DNA of 64,000 nt, taken from NCBI GenBank assembly GCA_964453435.1, contig CAYVQZ010000005.1:46542-110541 (forward strand), given 5' to 3'. The position numbers and the translations under genes are program-made. Positions 44,583-53,453 of this stretch are shown here, in pieces. Below the pieces are notes generated by a model that was not told where the DNA came from, searched no databases, and saw only the letters and a list, made by a program, of their open reading frames with translations. The stretch is from CAYVQZ01 sp964453435 (lineage in GTDB: Bacteria > Abyssobacteria > SURF-5). How positions within the stretch are numbered: position 1 is the stretch's first letter; each line of letters opens with the position of its first letter.

Positions 44583-44631
44583 ATCCGCCAGCGCATCGAA
44601 GAATCAGAAAAGCGTGTGAGGAAAACCTTGG

Positions 44632-46710
44632 ATGAATAAATATCGCCTCTTCACAATAATGATAGTCAGCCTGTGCGGAGTGCTGTGGGCTCCGTCCGCG
44701 GCCTCTTCCCAGCAGGTTTCGCCGCAGCGGTCGAACAACAGTGAGATATCCATCAACTTCGATAATGCGCCGGTTTTGGAAGTCATCGATGTTATGAGCC
44801 GGGTTACCGGAAAAAACTTCATCATTGACCCCGCCGTCAAAGGGACTGTCACCGTGATTGCGCCGACGCGGGTGCCGAAGGAGGAAGCCTACGGCGTTTT
44901 CGAATCTATCCTCGAACTCAATGGTTTCTCGCTCGTCCCCCTCGGCAAGGTAATCAAGGTGGTGCCCAGCCGGACCGCCACCCAGAAGAGCATTCCTGTC
45001 AGCAGCGGGAGGGAGGGCGCGAAGATTCGCCCGGGCGATCAGATTATCACACAGCTAATTCCGGTGAGATATACCGATGCCCAGGCAATTGTCAGCATTC
45101 TGACTCCGCTTATTTCCCGGGACGCCAATATCACCGCATACGCAAACACAAACACCGTCATCCTAACCGACAGTTCTTCCAACATCAAGCGACTGCTGGA
45201 GATAATCCAGGAGGTGGACATCCCAGGCTTCGAAGAAACAATTACCATCATTCCCCTTATAAACGCGCAGGCCGATATCCTGGCGCAGGAAATTCTCCAA
45301 GCGCTCGAACCGTCTCCCGCCGGGGCGCCCGGAGCCCCGGCCGCACGCACCGGCCGCCGCAGGGTACCGACCCAACAAGTCGTATCGGGAACGGTAACTT
45401 CGCAAATAAAAATCATTCCCGACCTGCGGACAAATTCGCTGATTATCGTGGCCAACGAATTCGACACCGAACAAGTGAAGTTCCTCGTTCGCGAGCTTGA
45501 CAAAGCGACGCCAATCGAGGCCAACAACATCCACGTGTATCGCCTGCAGAACTCGCTGGCGGAGGAAGTGGCGGCCGTGCTCACAAGCCTCGCGACGACC
45601 GCGACGCCCTCCGGCGCCCAAGCGGCCCAGGCCGCCGCCACAGCCGGAATTCGAACCTTCTACAAGGAGGTGTCCGTTGTCGCGGACAAATCGACTAACT
45701 CGCTCATCATCACCGCCACTCCACAGGACTTTGCGGTCCTCAGCCGGGTAATAGAACAATTGGATATCATGCGCCCGCAGGTTCTCGTGGAAACGCTGAT
45801 TGCGGAAGTCAGCATGGACTTCATGCGGAATTTGGGCGTCACCTGGCTGGTGGCGAACCCGCATGGCCAGGACCACGGATTCGCTGGCGTGAACCAGTCC
45901 ACCGGCAGCACGCTTGTCGAAAGCGTTGCCGAAACGGTGGCCGTGGGTGGAGGCGTTCCCGCCATACCCGGTGGCCTCTCTATCGGATATTTCAATATCA
46001 AGGACGACTTCCTGAGGGCGTTCATCGAGTTGAACGCGTCGGAGTCCGATTCCGACTTCAACATCCTCTCTGCGCCTCACGTGCTCACGCTCGATAACGA
46101 GAAAGCGGTTATCAATATTTCGCAAAATGTGCCCTTTATCACACAGCGTCTTGAGGATACCGGCGCAAGCGCCACCGGCTTGGCGACAAGCGAAACATTC
46201 GAGTATCGCGACGTCGGAATCATCCTCGAAATCACACCTCACATCAGCCCGGAACGCATGGTCCGCCTGGAGATCATCCAAAAGGTGAACGACGTAAGCA
46301 GGGTCGAAGCCTCGGGGACTACCGGCGCCGTGCTTTCGGAACTCAAGCGCGAAGCGGAAACCACCGTGGTGGTTAAAGACCGCCACACGCTCGTGTTGGG
46401 CGGCCTGATGGAAGACACCGACAATGTCACCATCAGCAAGGTGCCGTTCTTCGGCGACATTCCGGTGCTCGGCTGGGCATTCAGGAACAAGTCAATAGAC
46501 CGCCGAAAAACGAACCTGTTGATTTTCATTACACCGAGCATAGTGGCCAACGTGGCGGAGGCGAGCGAACTGACTCTCGAAAAGAAAAGCGAGGCAGGCA
46601 AGCCGCTTCTTGACCGGCTGGAGGGAACGTCCCTCATGCAAAGGAGCAAGACATTCGGCGGAAACGCCGTGCTCATGGAAGGCTCCTTGCAGGAAGCAGG
46701 ACCGAAATGA
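44632..46710 (+). CDS. gspD: Type II secretion secretin GspD
   Basis: A 692-residue outer-membrane channel subunit. A signal peptide ends near AASSQQ (residue about 27). N0 (INFDNAPVLEVIDVMS) and N1-N3 repeats follow, with an Ala/Pro/Gly-rich linker near residues 228-245. The secretin core includes VPFFGDIPVLGWAFR. It starts 49 bases after gspC and overlaps gspE by 4. No pilotin gene was seen. Confidence 0.95.
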   Translation: MNKYRLFTIMIVSLCGVLWAPSAASSQQVSPQRSNNSEISINFDNAPVLEVIDVMSRVTGKNFIIDPAVKGTVTVIAPTRVPKEEAYGVFESILELNGFSLVPLGKVIKVVPSRTATQKSIPVSSGREGAKIRPGDQIITQLIPVRYTDAQAIVSILTPLISRDANITAYANTNTVILTDSSSNIKRLLEIIQEVDIPGFEETITIIPLINAQADILAQEILQALEPSPAGAPGAPAARTGRRRVPTQQVVSGTVTSQIKIIPDLRTNSLIIVANEFDTEQVKFLVRELDKATPIEANNIHVYRLQNSLAEEVAAVLTSLATTATPSGAQAAQAAATAGIRTFYKEVSVVADKSTNSLIITATPQDFAVLSRVIEQLDIMRPQVLVETLIAEVSMDFMRNLGVTWLVANPHGQDHGFAGVNQSTGSTLVESVAETVAVGGGVPAIPGGLSIGYFNIKDDFLRAFIELNASESDSDFNILSAPHVLTLDNEKAVINISQNVPFITQRLEDTGASATGLATSETFEYRDVGIILEITPHISPERMVRLEIIQKVNDVSRVEASGTTGAVLSELKREAETTVVVKDRHTLVLGGLMEDTDNVTISKVPFFGDIPVLGWAFRNKSIDRRKTNLLIFITPSIVANVAEASELTLEKKSEAGKPLLDRLEGTSLMQRSKTFGGNAVLMEGSLQEAGPK

Positions 46711-48422
46711 TTACGGTCACAACAAAAGCAATCGGAAAGTTTCTCGTGCAGAACGGTTACCTGACGCGCGAACAACTCGACGATATCCTGAGGCGACAGG
46801 AAGACAAAAAGAGTGATTTCCTCGAGGCCGCAATCGAAAGCGGCCATCTTACCGAGGACAAATATCTGAAGGCGGTCAGCGAACTTCTCGATATCCCCTA
46901 CCGCCCCAAGATCGATATGCAGGTCAATCCGAATATCCTCTCGAAGGTGCCGTTGTCCTTCATACGGGAAAACCGGGTGGTGCCCATTTGCGAGGAGAAC
47001 GGCGGATGCTTGATCGCGGTTCATGACCCCTTCAACACGGCTCCGGTGGACGACCTGAAATTCCTGCTTGGAATGCCCGCAACAGTGATGGTCTGTCCCC
47101 TCGGAGAAATCGAGCGAATCACGAACCATTACTTCGACGTTCAAAATCACTCTGCGGCGCAGGTGATTATGGACATGGACGAAGAAGAGATGGGCCTTCT
47201 CTCCATGGAGCCGCTCGAAGAACGCCGGGACCTGCTCGACCTGGCCAATGAAGCCCCCATCATCAAACTCGTGAATGTCATCATCTCACAAGCAGCCAAG
47301 GAGCGAGCCAGCGACATCCACATCGAGCCATACGAGAAGGACCTGCGTGTCCGCTACCGCATCGACGGCGTGCTCTACCAGATACTGAGTCCGCCCCGCT
47401 CGTATCATGCCGCCATCGTGTCCCGTATCAAAATTATGGCCAATCTGAACATCGCCGAACGACGGCTGCCTCAAGACGGCCGCATCAAGATCATGCTCAG
47501 CGGCCGCGAAATCGATATCCGCGTATCGATTGTTCCCACCGCCTTTGGCGAGCGTGTAGTCATGAGACTCCTCGATAAGGGAACGTTCCTTTATACGCTC
47601 GAGGAACTGGGCCTCGGCGCCGACAACCTGAGCCACTTCGAACGCTTGCTCGAATCTTCCCATGGAATCATATTAATGACCGGCCCGACCGGAAGCGGAA
47701 AAACAACCACTCAATACGCCGCGCTCAACCGCCTGAACTCGATGGAGAACAATGTGATAACGATTGAGGACCCTATCGAGTACATGATGGACGGTATCGC
47801 GCAAATACAAGTGAAACCGAAAATCGATCTCACGTTCGCCAATGGTCTCCGCTCGATCCTGCGGCAGGACCCCGACATCATACTGGTCGGTGAAATTCGA
47901 GACATCGAAACCGCCGAAATGGCCATTCAAGCATCCCTGACCGGCCATCTTGTGTTCAGCACCCTTCATACAAACGACGCAGCGGGCGCCATCACACGAT
48001 TGCTGAATATGGGAATCGAGCCCTTCCTCGTCTCTTCCTCGGTCATCGCGGTGCTGGCGCAGCGACTCGTTCGCACCATTTGTTCCGGATGCCGCACGAC
48101 ATATGTTCCCGAAGACCTCGAACTGGAGAACATCGCGATCGAAAGGGACCGACTCGCCAACGGAGCGCTGTCGCGCGGCGGCGGATGCGCGAAATGTGTG
48201 GGCCGCGGATACTTCGGACGAACCGGCATCTTTGAACTGCTCCTGGTTCGCGAGAACATTCAGAGACTGATTTTGAGCAATGTGGACTCGAATACGATAA
48301 AACGGGAGGCCATCGCACTGAACAAAATGCGGACCCTGCGGGAAGACGGCGCCAGAAAGGCGATTGCGGGCGTTACCACCGTCGAAGAAGTGATGCGGGT
48401 AACCCGCGAGGACTTCGTCTAG
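46707..48422 (+). CDS. gspE: Type II secretion ATPase GspE
   Basis: A 571-residue assembly ATPase. An N-terminal MshEN-type domain (VQNGYLTREQLDDILRRQ) precedes N2D and the RecA-like core with Walker A GPTGSGKTTT, the aspartate box and the Walker B IILVGEIRDIETAE. The zinc-binding tetracysteine (CSGCRTTY and later GGGCAKCVGRGY) is intact. It is one of three such ATPases in this window and, by its position between gspD and gspF, the one dedicated to secretion. Confidence 0.95.
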   Translation: MITVTTKAIGKFLVQNGYLTREQLDDILRRQEDKKSDFLEAAIESGHLTEDKYLKAVSELLDIPYRPKIDMQVNPNILSKVPLSFIRENRVVPICEENGGCLIAVHDPFNTAPVDDLKFLLGMPATVMVCPLGEIERITNHYFDVQNHSAAQVIMDMDEEEMGLLSMEPLEERRDLLDLANEAPIIKLVNVIISQAAKERASDIHIEPYEKDLRVRYRIDGVLYQILSPPRSYHAAIVSRIKIMANLNIAERRLPQDGRIKIMLSGREIDIRVSIVPTAFGERVVMRLLDKGTFLYTLEELGLGADNLSHFERLLESSHGIILMTGPTGSGKTTTQYAALNRLNSMENNVITIEDPIEYMMDGIAQIQVKPKIDLTFANGLRSILRQDPDIILVGEIRDIETAEMAIQASLTGHLVFSTLHTNDAAGAITRLLNMGIEPFLVSSSVIAVLAQRLVRTICSGCRTTYVPEDLELENIAIERDRLANGALSRGGGCAKCVGRGYFGRTGIFELLLVRENIQRLILSNVDSNTIKREAIALNKMRTLREDGARKAIAGVTTVEEVMRVTREDFV

Positions 48423-48471
48423 ACCATCGTCCCCCGTCACACATCGTATTTCTCCAGGTTGACCCGGGGAG

Positions 48472-48520
48472 AGGGAGCGGACTCAACAGAACACCCGTCG
48501 GGTGAATGTGTCTGCTCCCT
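48472..48520 (+). other. Large stem-loop between gspE and gspF
   Basis: An outer 11-base-pair stem (agggagcggac / gtctgctccct, one G-T) encloses an inner hairpin cacccGTCgggtg at 48492-48504. A T-rich but interrupted run (ttgttctt) follows. It may attenuate or process the transcript between the upstream gspCDE and downstream gspF-M parts of the operon. Confidence 0.6.
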
Positions 48521-48568
48521 TGTTCTTGAGAGGGTTCTCGTGTCGAAAGACAGGGAAGAAGCGGTGTC

Positions 48569-49789
48569 ATGCCGGTATATGAATACATCGCCATCAATGA
48601 GGCAAGCAAACGAGTAAAAGGCGTGCTCGATGCGGAAAACCCACCGGCCGCGCGCGCGAAACTGCGCGAGATGGGGCTCCTCCCGGTGGAGGTTGGCGAG
48701 ACAAAACGCGACGCAAAGCCCGCCCGCGAACTCGTGCTGTCGGATATCGTCTCGAGGCCGAAGACATTTGACATAGCGATTTTCACCCGGCAACTCGCGG
48801 TCCTCCTCCAGGCGGGAATGCCCCTGATTGACGCGCTCAACGCGGTCCTCGAGCAAATCGAGAACAGGGGCCTCGTTAAGATTGTGTACCAGATCAAGGA
48901 ATCAATCAAGGAAGGCGCGGCGTTTTCCGCCGCGCTCGCACAGCATAAGCGCTATTTCCCGGCATTATATATAAATATGGTGAAAGCCGGAGAATCGTCG
49001 GGCGCTCTGGAGGTGGTCCTCTTCCGGCTGGCCGATTATTTGGAAAAACAACTTGCGCTGAAGCGCCGTGTCACATCCGCATTGCTCTATCCCTCGCTTA
49101 TGACCATTGTGGGGTTCGGGGTGCTGATTTTTCTCATAACATACATCATTCCGACCATTACCAAAATCTTCTCCCAAATCGGGCGGGCGCTGCCAACTCC
49201 GACCCTGGTCCTGATAAATATTTCCAATTTCATGCGCCATTACTGGTGGGGTGTTTGCGCACTGGTTCTGCTCGTGGTCATCGCAACAAAGCAATACGTG
49301 AAAACGGAAACCGGAGGAACAGCCTGGGACGCGATAAAACTCAGGTTGCCGCTATTCGGAAAGTTAAACCGGAAAATGGCCGTCGCACGCTTTGCCCGCA
49401 CGCTCGGCACCCTCACCCAAAGCGGAGTCAATCTGTTGGACTCCCTTGAAATCGTAAAGAACATCGTCAACAATCGAATCATAGCGCGCGCCATAACGGA
49501 AGCACAGGAAAGCGTTCGGAAAGGCGAAGAGCTGGCGACGTCCATGAAACGCAGCGCGGTATTCCCTCCCGTGGTCATTCACATGATAGCCCTCGGCGAA
49601 CGCAGTGGACAGTTGGACGAAATGCTGATCAAAGTGGCTGACACATTCGATGATGAAGTCGACACAACGCTCCTGGGCATGGTATCGTTGCTGGAACCCA
49701 CAATGATCGTCTTCATGGCGGTGGTGGTGGGTTTTATCGTGCTCGCCGTGCTGCTTCCGATTTTTGACATCAATCAGGTCGTTCAGTGA
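48569..49789 (+). CDS. gspF: Type II secretion inner-membrane platform protein GspF
   Basis: A 406-residue polytopic protein with two repeated GspF domains (IAIFTRQLAVLLQAGMPLID and VARFARTLGTLTQSGVNLLD) and three spans near residues 170, 220 and 380. It connects the ATPase to the pseudopilus. Its ATG at 48569 is 146 bases after gspE, an unusually large gap that holds a stem-loop. Confidence 0.95.
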   Translation: MPVYEYIAINEASKRVKGVLDAENPPAARAKLREMGLLPVEVGETKRDAKPARELVLSDIVSRPKTFDIAIFTRQLAVLLQAGMPLIDALNAVLEQIENRGLVKIVYQIKESIKEGAAFSAALAQHKRYFPALYINMVKAGESSGALEVVLFRLADYLEKQLALKRRVTSALLYPSLMTIVGFGVLIFLITYIIPTITKIFSQIGRALPTPTLVLINISNFMRHYWWGVCALVLLVVIATKQYVKTETGGTAWDAIKLRLPLFGKLNRKMAVARFARTLGTLTQSGVNLLDSLEIVKNIVNNRIIARAITEAQESVRKGEELATSMKRSAVFPPVVIHMIALGERSGQLDEMLIKVADTFDDEVDTTLLGMVSLLEPTMIVFMAVVVGFIVLAVLLPIFDINQVVQ

Positions 49790-49796
49790 GGAGGAA

Positions 49797-50255
49797 ATGG
49801 TGAAAATGAGTCGCACGCAGTTGCGAAAGTCGACCGGCGGTTTTACCCTCATCGAGCTCATGGTGGTCATCGTCATTATCGGTATCCTCGCCGCCTACAT
49901 AGCGCCGAAATTTATCGGCAGAACGGAAGACGCCAAGATCAATGCCGCCAAAGCGCAAATCCGTGCTTTCGAGACAGGATTGAAACTCTTCAGACTCGAT
50001 AACGGCTTCTATCCGTCAACCGAACAGGGGCTGGAGGCGCTGGTGAGCCCGCCTTCAACCGGGAAGATTCCTGAAAACTACAAGAAGGGCGGGTATATCG
50101 AAAGCGCAAGCGTGCCTCTGGACCCGTGGGGAAATACCTACCTCTATGAGTCGCCGGGTTCGCACGGATTCGACTATGAGATCAGATCGCTCGGCGCTGA
50201 CGGACTCGAGGGTGGAGAAGATGAGAACGCCGACATCGAAAGTTGGAACATCTGA
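49797..50255 (+). CDS. gspG: Major pseudopilin GspG
   Basis: A pseudopilin of about 152 residues with the prepilin site GG-FTLIELMVVIVIIGILA and a calcium-loop C-terminus (DPWGNTYLYESPGSHG, GADGLEGGEDENAD). It forms the pseudopilus shaft. The start is uncertain: ATG 49797, GTG 49800 and ATG 49806 share gaggagg at 49788-49794, and spacing favours 49800 or 49806. Confidence 0.94.
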   Translation: MVKMSRTQLRKSTGGFTLIELMVVIVIIGILAAYIAPKFIGRTEDAKINAAKAQIRAFETGLKLFRLDNGFYPSTEQGLEALVSPPSTGKIPENYKKGGYIESASVPLDPWGNTYLYESPGSHGFDYEIRSLGADGLEGGEDENADIESWNI

Positions 50256-50262
50256 GCTCGTC

Positions 50263-50856
50263 ATGAAGAGGAAAGGCTTTACTCTTATCGAACTCGCAAT
50301 GGTTATTGCCATCATCGGTGTGGTAGTCGCCATTGTGCTTCCGCGATTGGACCCCTTCCTGCCTCAGCGAAGGCTGAAAAGCGCCGCCCGTCTGCTCGCT
50401 GGCACGATAAGCCTCGCATACGGCGAATCCGTGGCGAAGAACAAAATCTACCGACTCTACATAGAGCCATCCGAAGGCAAGTATTGGCTCACGGAAGTGA
50501 AGGAACTCGACGAAGAGCAGGGCGGAAGCACCGCGATCGGAATCCGTCTGGGAACCCACTTCGAATTACTGCAGCACGAGGAATCAGGAGCGAAACACAT
50601 CGAGGAAACCGCTCCCAGCGAGCCCATGTTCGCTCCAAAGGAGCTTCCGCCGGGTGTCCGTTTCTCCTCGGTCGAAGTGCGAAACAATATCATAGGGACC
50701 ACGTTTGGGCCGAAATATATCGAGTTTCACCCCCTCGGAAGCGCCAGCCCGGCCACAATCCGTCTCGCAAACGACAAGGGAGAACAACTCGCCGTCTGGT
50801 ATGACGGCGCAACCGGCATGCCGACGCTCCTTCCCTGGAACAGCGAAAGCGGATGA
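50263..50856 (+). CDS. gspH: Minor pseudopilin GspH
   Basis: A protein of about 197 residues with prepilin motif RKG-FTLIELAMVIAIIGVVV and a C-terminal GspH-type beta domain. It starts 7 bases after gspG and overlaps gspI by 4 bases. It is placed as GspH by position and by its length above that of GspI. Confidence 0.85.
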   Translation: MKRKGFTLIELAMVIAIIGVVVAIVLPRLDPFLPQRRLKSAARLLAGTISLAYGESVAKNKIYRLYIEPSEGKYWLTEVKELDEEQGGSTAIGIRLGTHFELLQHEESGAKHIEETAPSEPMFAPKELPPGVRFSSVEVRNNIIGTTFGPKYIEFHPLGSASPATIRLANDKGEQLAVWYDGATGMPTLLPWNSESG

Positions 50857-51221
50857 CGCCAAACAATTCTGACAGAGGATTCACGCTCCTCGAGGTGATG
50901 GTAGCGCTCAGCATTGTCGCAACGGCGCTCGTCACGCTCTTGGGAACACATCTTTTGAGCCTGAATCTTGCCCAGAGACAAAAGGAGCAGACTATGGCCG
51001 TGCTGCTCGCTCGCCAGAAGATGGAAGAGACCATGACAATGGAATTCGACTCCATCGCGAGCGACTCCGGAGATTTCGGCGACATTCAACCCGGCTACTA
51101 TTGGGAAACAGAAATAGAAGAAGCAGACATCGAAAACCTGAAGAGTGTTGAGATACTAATCAAGTACCCCGACGGCGAATTTCGGTTGAAATCTTTCGTT
51201 GCAAGGGACATAATCGAATGA
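50853..51221 (+). CDS. gspI: Minor pseudopilin GspI
   Basis: A 122-residue pseudopilin with DRG-FTLLEVMVALSIVATAL and the QTMAVLLARQKMEE segment typical of GspI. ATGA overlaps join it to gspH and gspJ. With GspJ and GspK it forms the pseudopilus tip. Confidence 0.9.
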   Translation: MTPNNSDRGFTLLEVMVALSIVATALVTLLGTHLLSLNLAQRQKEQTMAVLLARQKMEETMTMEFDSIASDSGDFGDIQPGYYWETEIEEADIENLKSVEILIKYPDGEFRLKSFVARDIIE

Positions 51222-52042
51222 TTCAACGGGCGCCTGGACTCCATCGAGGCGGGTTCACTCTTATCGAAGTCCTGGTGGCAACCGCCATCCTCGCAATTAT
51301 TCTCGGAATTGTCTTTGGCACATTTTTCTATACCGTGAACAACGCAGAGGAACGCGAAGAGCACGCTTCACTATGTCAGCGCGCCAGTTTCATCCTCAAC
51401 AATATCGGTCAAACCGTTGCCTCCGCTTGCGTTCCTTTCGCCGGCCGATATCCGGATATGCAGGAAGAAAAATCGGTTCTGCGGGGAACCGACGCCGTTG
51501 ACGACGGGTTTGACGCGGATAGTCTCAGCACATTTACGACGAATCCCCGATTCGGCGCACGCGCCCGGCCCGGAGAGATAGCGTTGGTGAGTTACGAAAC
51601 GGAGCCGCACAAAGATTTCGAGGGGCCGGAGTTGCCCCTTGACAAAAACAATCCATTGTTATTGAAGTGCACGGTTCAGCCATTGCTGACCAAATCCGAC
51701 GACGAACAGGCGGGACCGCAATGGGTTCTCGGTATACGCTCGCTGAACATTGACTACTTCGACGGGTCGGAATGGCTCGCTGAATGGAGATACGAGAACC
51801 AGGGAACGCTCCCGAAAGCCGTCAAGATTGAACTTACACTTGGCGACTCAAACGAAAACACTTTCACCTTCTCGACAATGGCCCGCGTGCACGTTAATGC
51901 GCTGCTCGAGGAAACGGCTGCGCCGGCGCCTCAAGGACAAGAACAGGACGAGCCCGAGGAAAAGTTGGAAGAATTGGAAGAAGAGGATTTCCGGCCCCCG
52001 GATGCCGTTGGAGATGAACCGTTTCAACCGGCGGAAGACTGA
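51218..52042 (+). CDS. gspJ: Minor pseudopilin GspJ
   Basis: A 274-residue pseudopilin with prepilin motif RGG-FTLIEVLVATAILAIIL and the GspJ core near LNIDYFDGSEWLAEW. It is longer than most GspJ because of a very acidic tail of about 40 residues (rich in Glu, Asp, Pro, Gln). It overlaps gspI by 4 bases and is followed by a 367-base gap before gspK. Confidence 0.9.
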   Translation: MIQRAPGLHRGGFTLIEVLVATAILAIILGIVFGTFFYTVNNAEEREEHASLCQRASFILNNIGQTVASACVPFAGRYPDMQEEKSVLRGTDAVDDGFDADSLSTFTTNPRFGARARPGEIALVSYETEPHKDFEGPELPLDKNNPLLLKCTVQPLLTKSDDEQAGPQWVLGIRSLNIDYFDGSEWLAEWRYENQGTLPKAVKIELTLGDSNENTFTFSTMARVHVNALLEETAAPAPQGQEQDEPEEKLEELEEEDFRPPDAVGDEPFQPAED

Positions 52043-52409
52043 GCAGAAGGACAATTTTCCGAAATTCGGGACTGCCGGCGTCTCCGACAATTCGTTCAAG
52101 CGCATGCTTCGGGGGTAGCGCGCCAATCTCTCCCGCGAGTTAAGCAAGGCGGCCGCTTCGCTGAGCGAAGTAATGTGGTCCGCTTTCTGGGACAGTGAAT
52201 CTGTGCCACGGTTGGTGATGCGGGTTCTTGGGGAAACCCGGGCCGAGAGCATCGCCCGTGAGACATTCGTGAAAGTCGTTTTTTGAGTCTTTCTTGTTCT
52301 TCCAATTGTGAGACTGATTCACCGTGACAGTTTCGTTGCAACCGATACCGTGGGGCGACAAAGACGTGCGTGGAAACAAAATCATACCGCCACGGCCGCT
52401 TGACACACG
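52043..52409. other. Gap inside the gsp operon
   Basis: A 367-base non-coding stretch splits gspJ from gspK, while neighbouring gsp genes overlap by 4 bases. It contains a small palindrome cttcgctgagcgaag near 52156 and the structured repeat copy at 52196-52239. It looks like an insertion of repeat-type sequence; no promoter for gspK was recognised with confidence. Confidence 0.6.
52196..52239 (+). repeat. Dispersed structured repeat, copy A
   Basis: A stretch of about 44 bases starting tgaatctgtgccac and containing ggtgatgcgggttcttgggg. It is similar to copy B at 60703-60748. The hairpin gggttc-TTGGG-gaaaccc (52222-52239) has a bulged A and a five-base loop, matched by copy B with a compensatory base pair. 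Confidence 0.6.
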
Positions 52410-53453
52410 ATGAAGAAATATCTCATAATACCTTGGAGACGACGCCTTATCGCCGGTCCATCCGATGAGCGGGGCATGGCTCTGTTGCTAACCCTTCTGG
52501 TCACAGTAATTCTCGCGGTCGTCATTCTGGAATTCAATTATCTCATGCGGGTTCATGCATCCTTGGCGAACAACCTGGTGGATGACTTGCGGGCGGAAAC
52601 CGCCGCGCGGGGAGGTATCGAAACCGCGAAAGCCATACTTATGAATGATATCGCAGGCCTCAAGGAAAATGAAGCGCAGACCGATACGCTCAGCGAGGAA
52701 TGGGCGGAAGAAATTGAAGGGGACGTGTCCGGCTCGACTTTCACGGTCCGAATATCAGATGAAATGGGGAAGATCAACTTAAACCGGCTGATTGAACGAC
52801 CCGAAACGGAATTCGATATCGAAAAATTGAATGCGTCTTTGGTGGAAAACTTGAAACGGCTGTTCGAGTTTTTGGAATTCGACCAAAACCTCGTCGACGC
52901 TCTTGTCGACTGGCTCGACGAGAATTCGGAAGAACAACCGTTCGGCGCCGAGAACGCATACTACGAATCTCTCAGCCCGCCCGTCGCATGCAAGAACGGT
53001 CCGCTCGACAGCATCGATGAACTTCTCTTCATCAAAGGATTCGATGAGAAAATCGTATACGGAGACGATGAAAACCCGGGAATCTCCGAATTCGTGACGG
53101 TCCTCGGCGACAAAGACGGCCTCATCAATATCAATACCGCCGGAGAACCGGTGGTTGCGGCGGTCTTAAACAACGAATCGCTCGCTTCCGTAATCATGGA
53201 TATGCGGGAGAGCGACCCTTTCGAGAGTCCGCAGGATCTTGCAGCCCGATTGCCCGATGTCGCGCTGTCGGACAGGTTCACGACTCGCAGTTCGTGTTTT
53301 CTGATTCGTTCTACCGGCGTCGCGGCCACAGACGTAGAATCGCCTCGGAAAGTAACGATTCAAGCGCTCATTCGGCGAAGCCAGGCGGCCAACCAGCTCT
53401 CGCCCGACGATTATCTCGGCATACAGACGGTGTCTTGGAAAACGGCAAGATGA
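52410..53453 (+). CDS. gspK: Minor pseudopilin GspK
   Basis: A 347-residue large pseudopilin. The prepilin segment ERG-MALLLTLLVTVILAVV lacks the usual Glu at position 5, as expected for GspK. Helix-hairpin-helix/SAM-like segments (VDALVDWLDENSEEQPFGAE; INTAGEPVVAAVL) form the head domain. It overlaps gspL by 4 bases. Confidence 0.93.
   Translation: MKKYLIIPWRRRLIAGPSDERGMALLLTLLVTVILAVVILEFNYLMRVHASLANNLVDDLRAETAARGGIETAKAILMNDIAGLKENEAQTDTLSEEWAEEIEGDVSGSTFTVRISDEMGKINLNRLIERPETEFDIEKLNASLVENLKRLFEFLEFDQNLVDALVDWLDENSEEQPFGAENAYYESLSPPVACKNGPLDSIDELLFIKGFDEKIVYGDDENPGISEFVTVLGDKDGLININTAGEPVVAAVLNNESLASVIMDMRESDPFESPQDLAARLPDVALSDRFTTRSSCFLIRSTGVAATDVESPRKVTIQALIRRSQAANQLSPDDYLGIQTVSWKTAR

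Noticed and set aside
45163..46386. 407-residue frame antisense to gspD
   Set aside because: It mirrors the coding frame of a clear secretin gene and matches no family.
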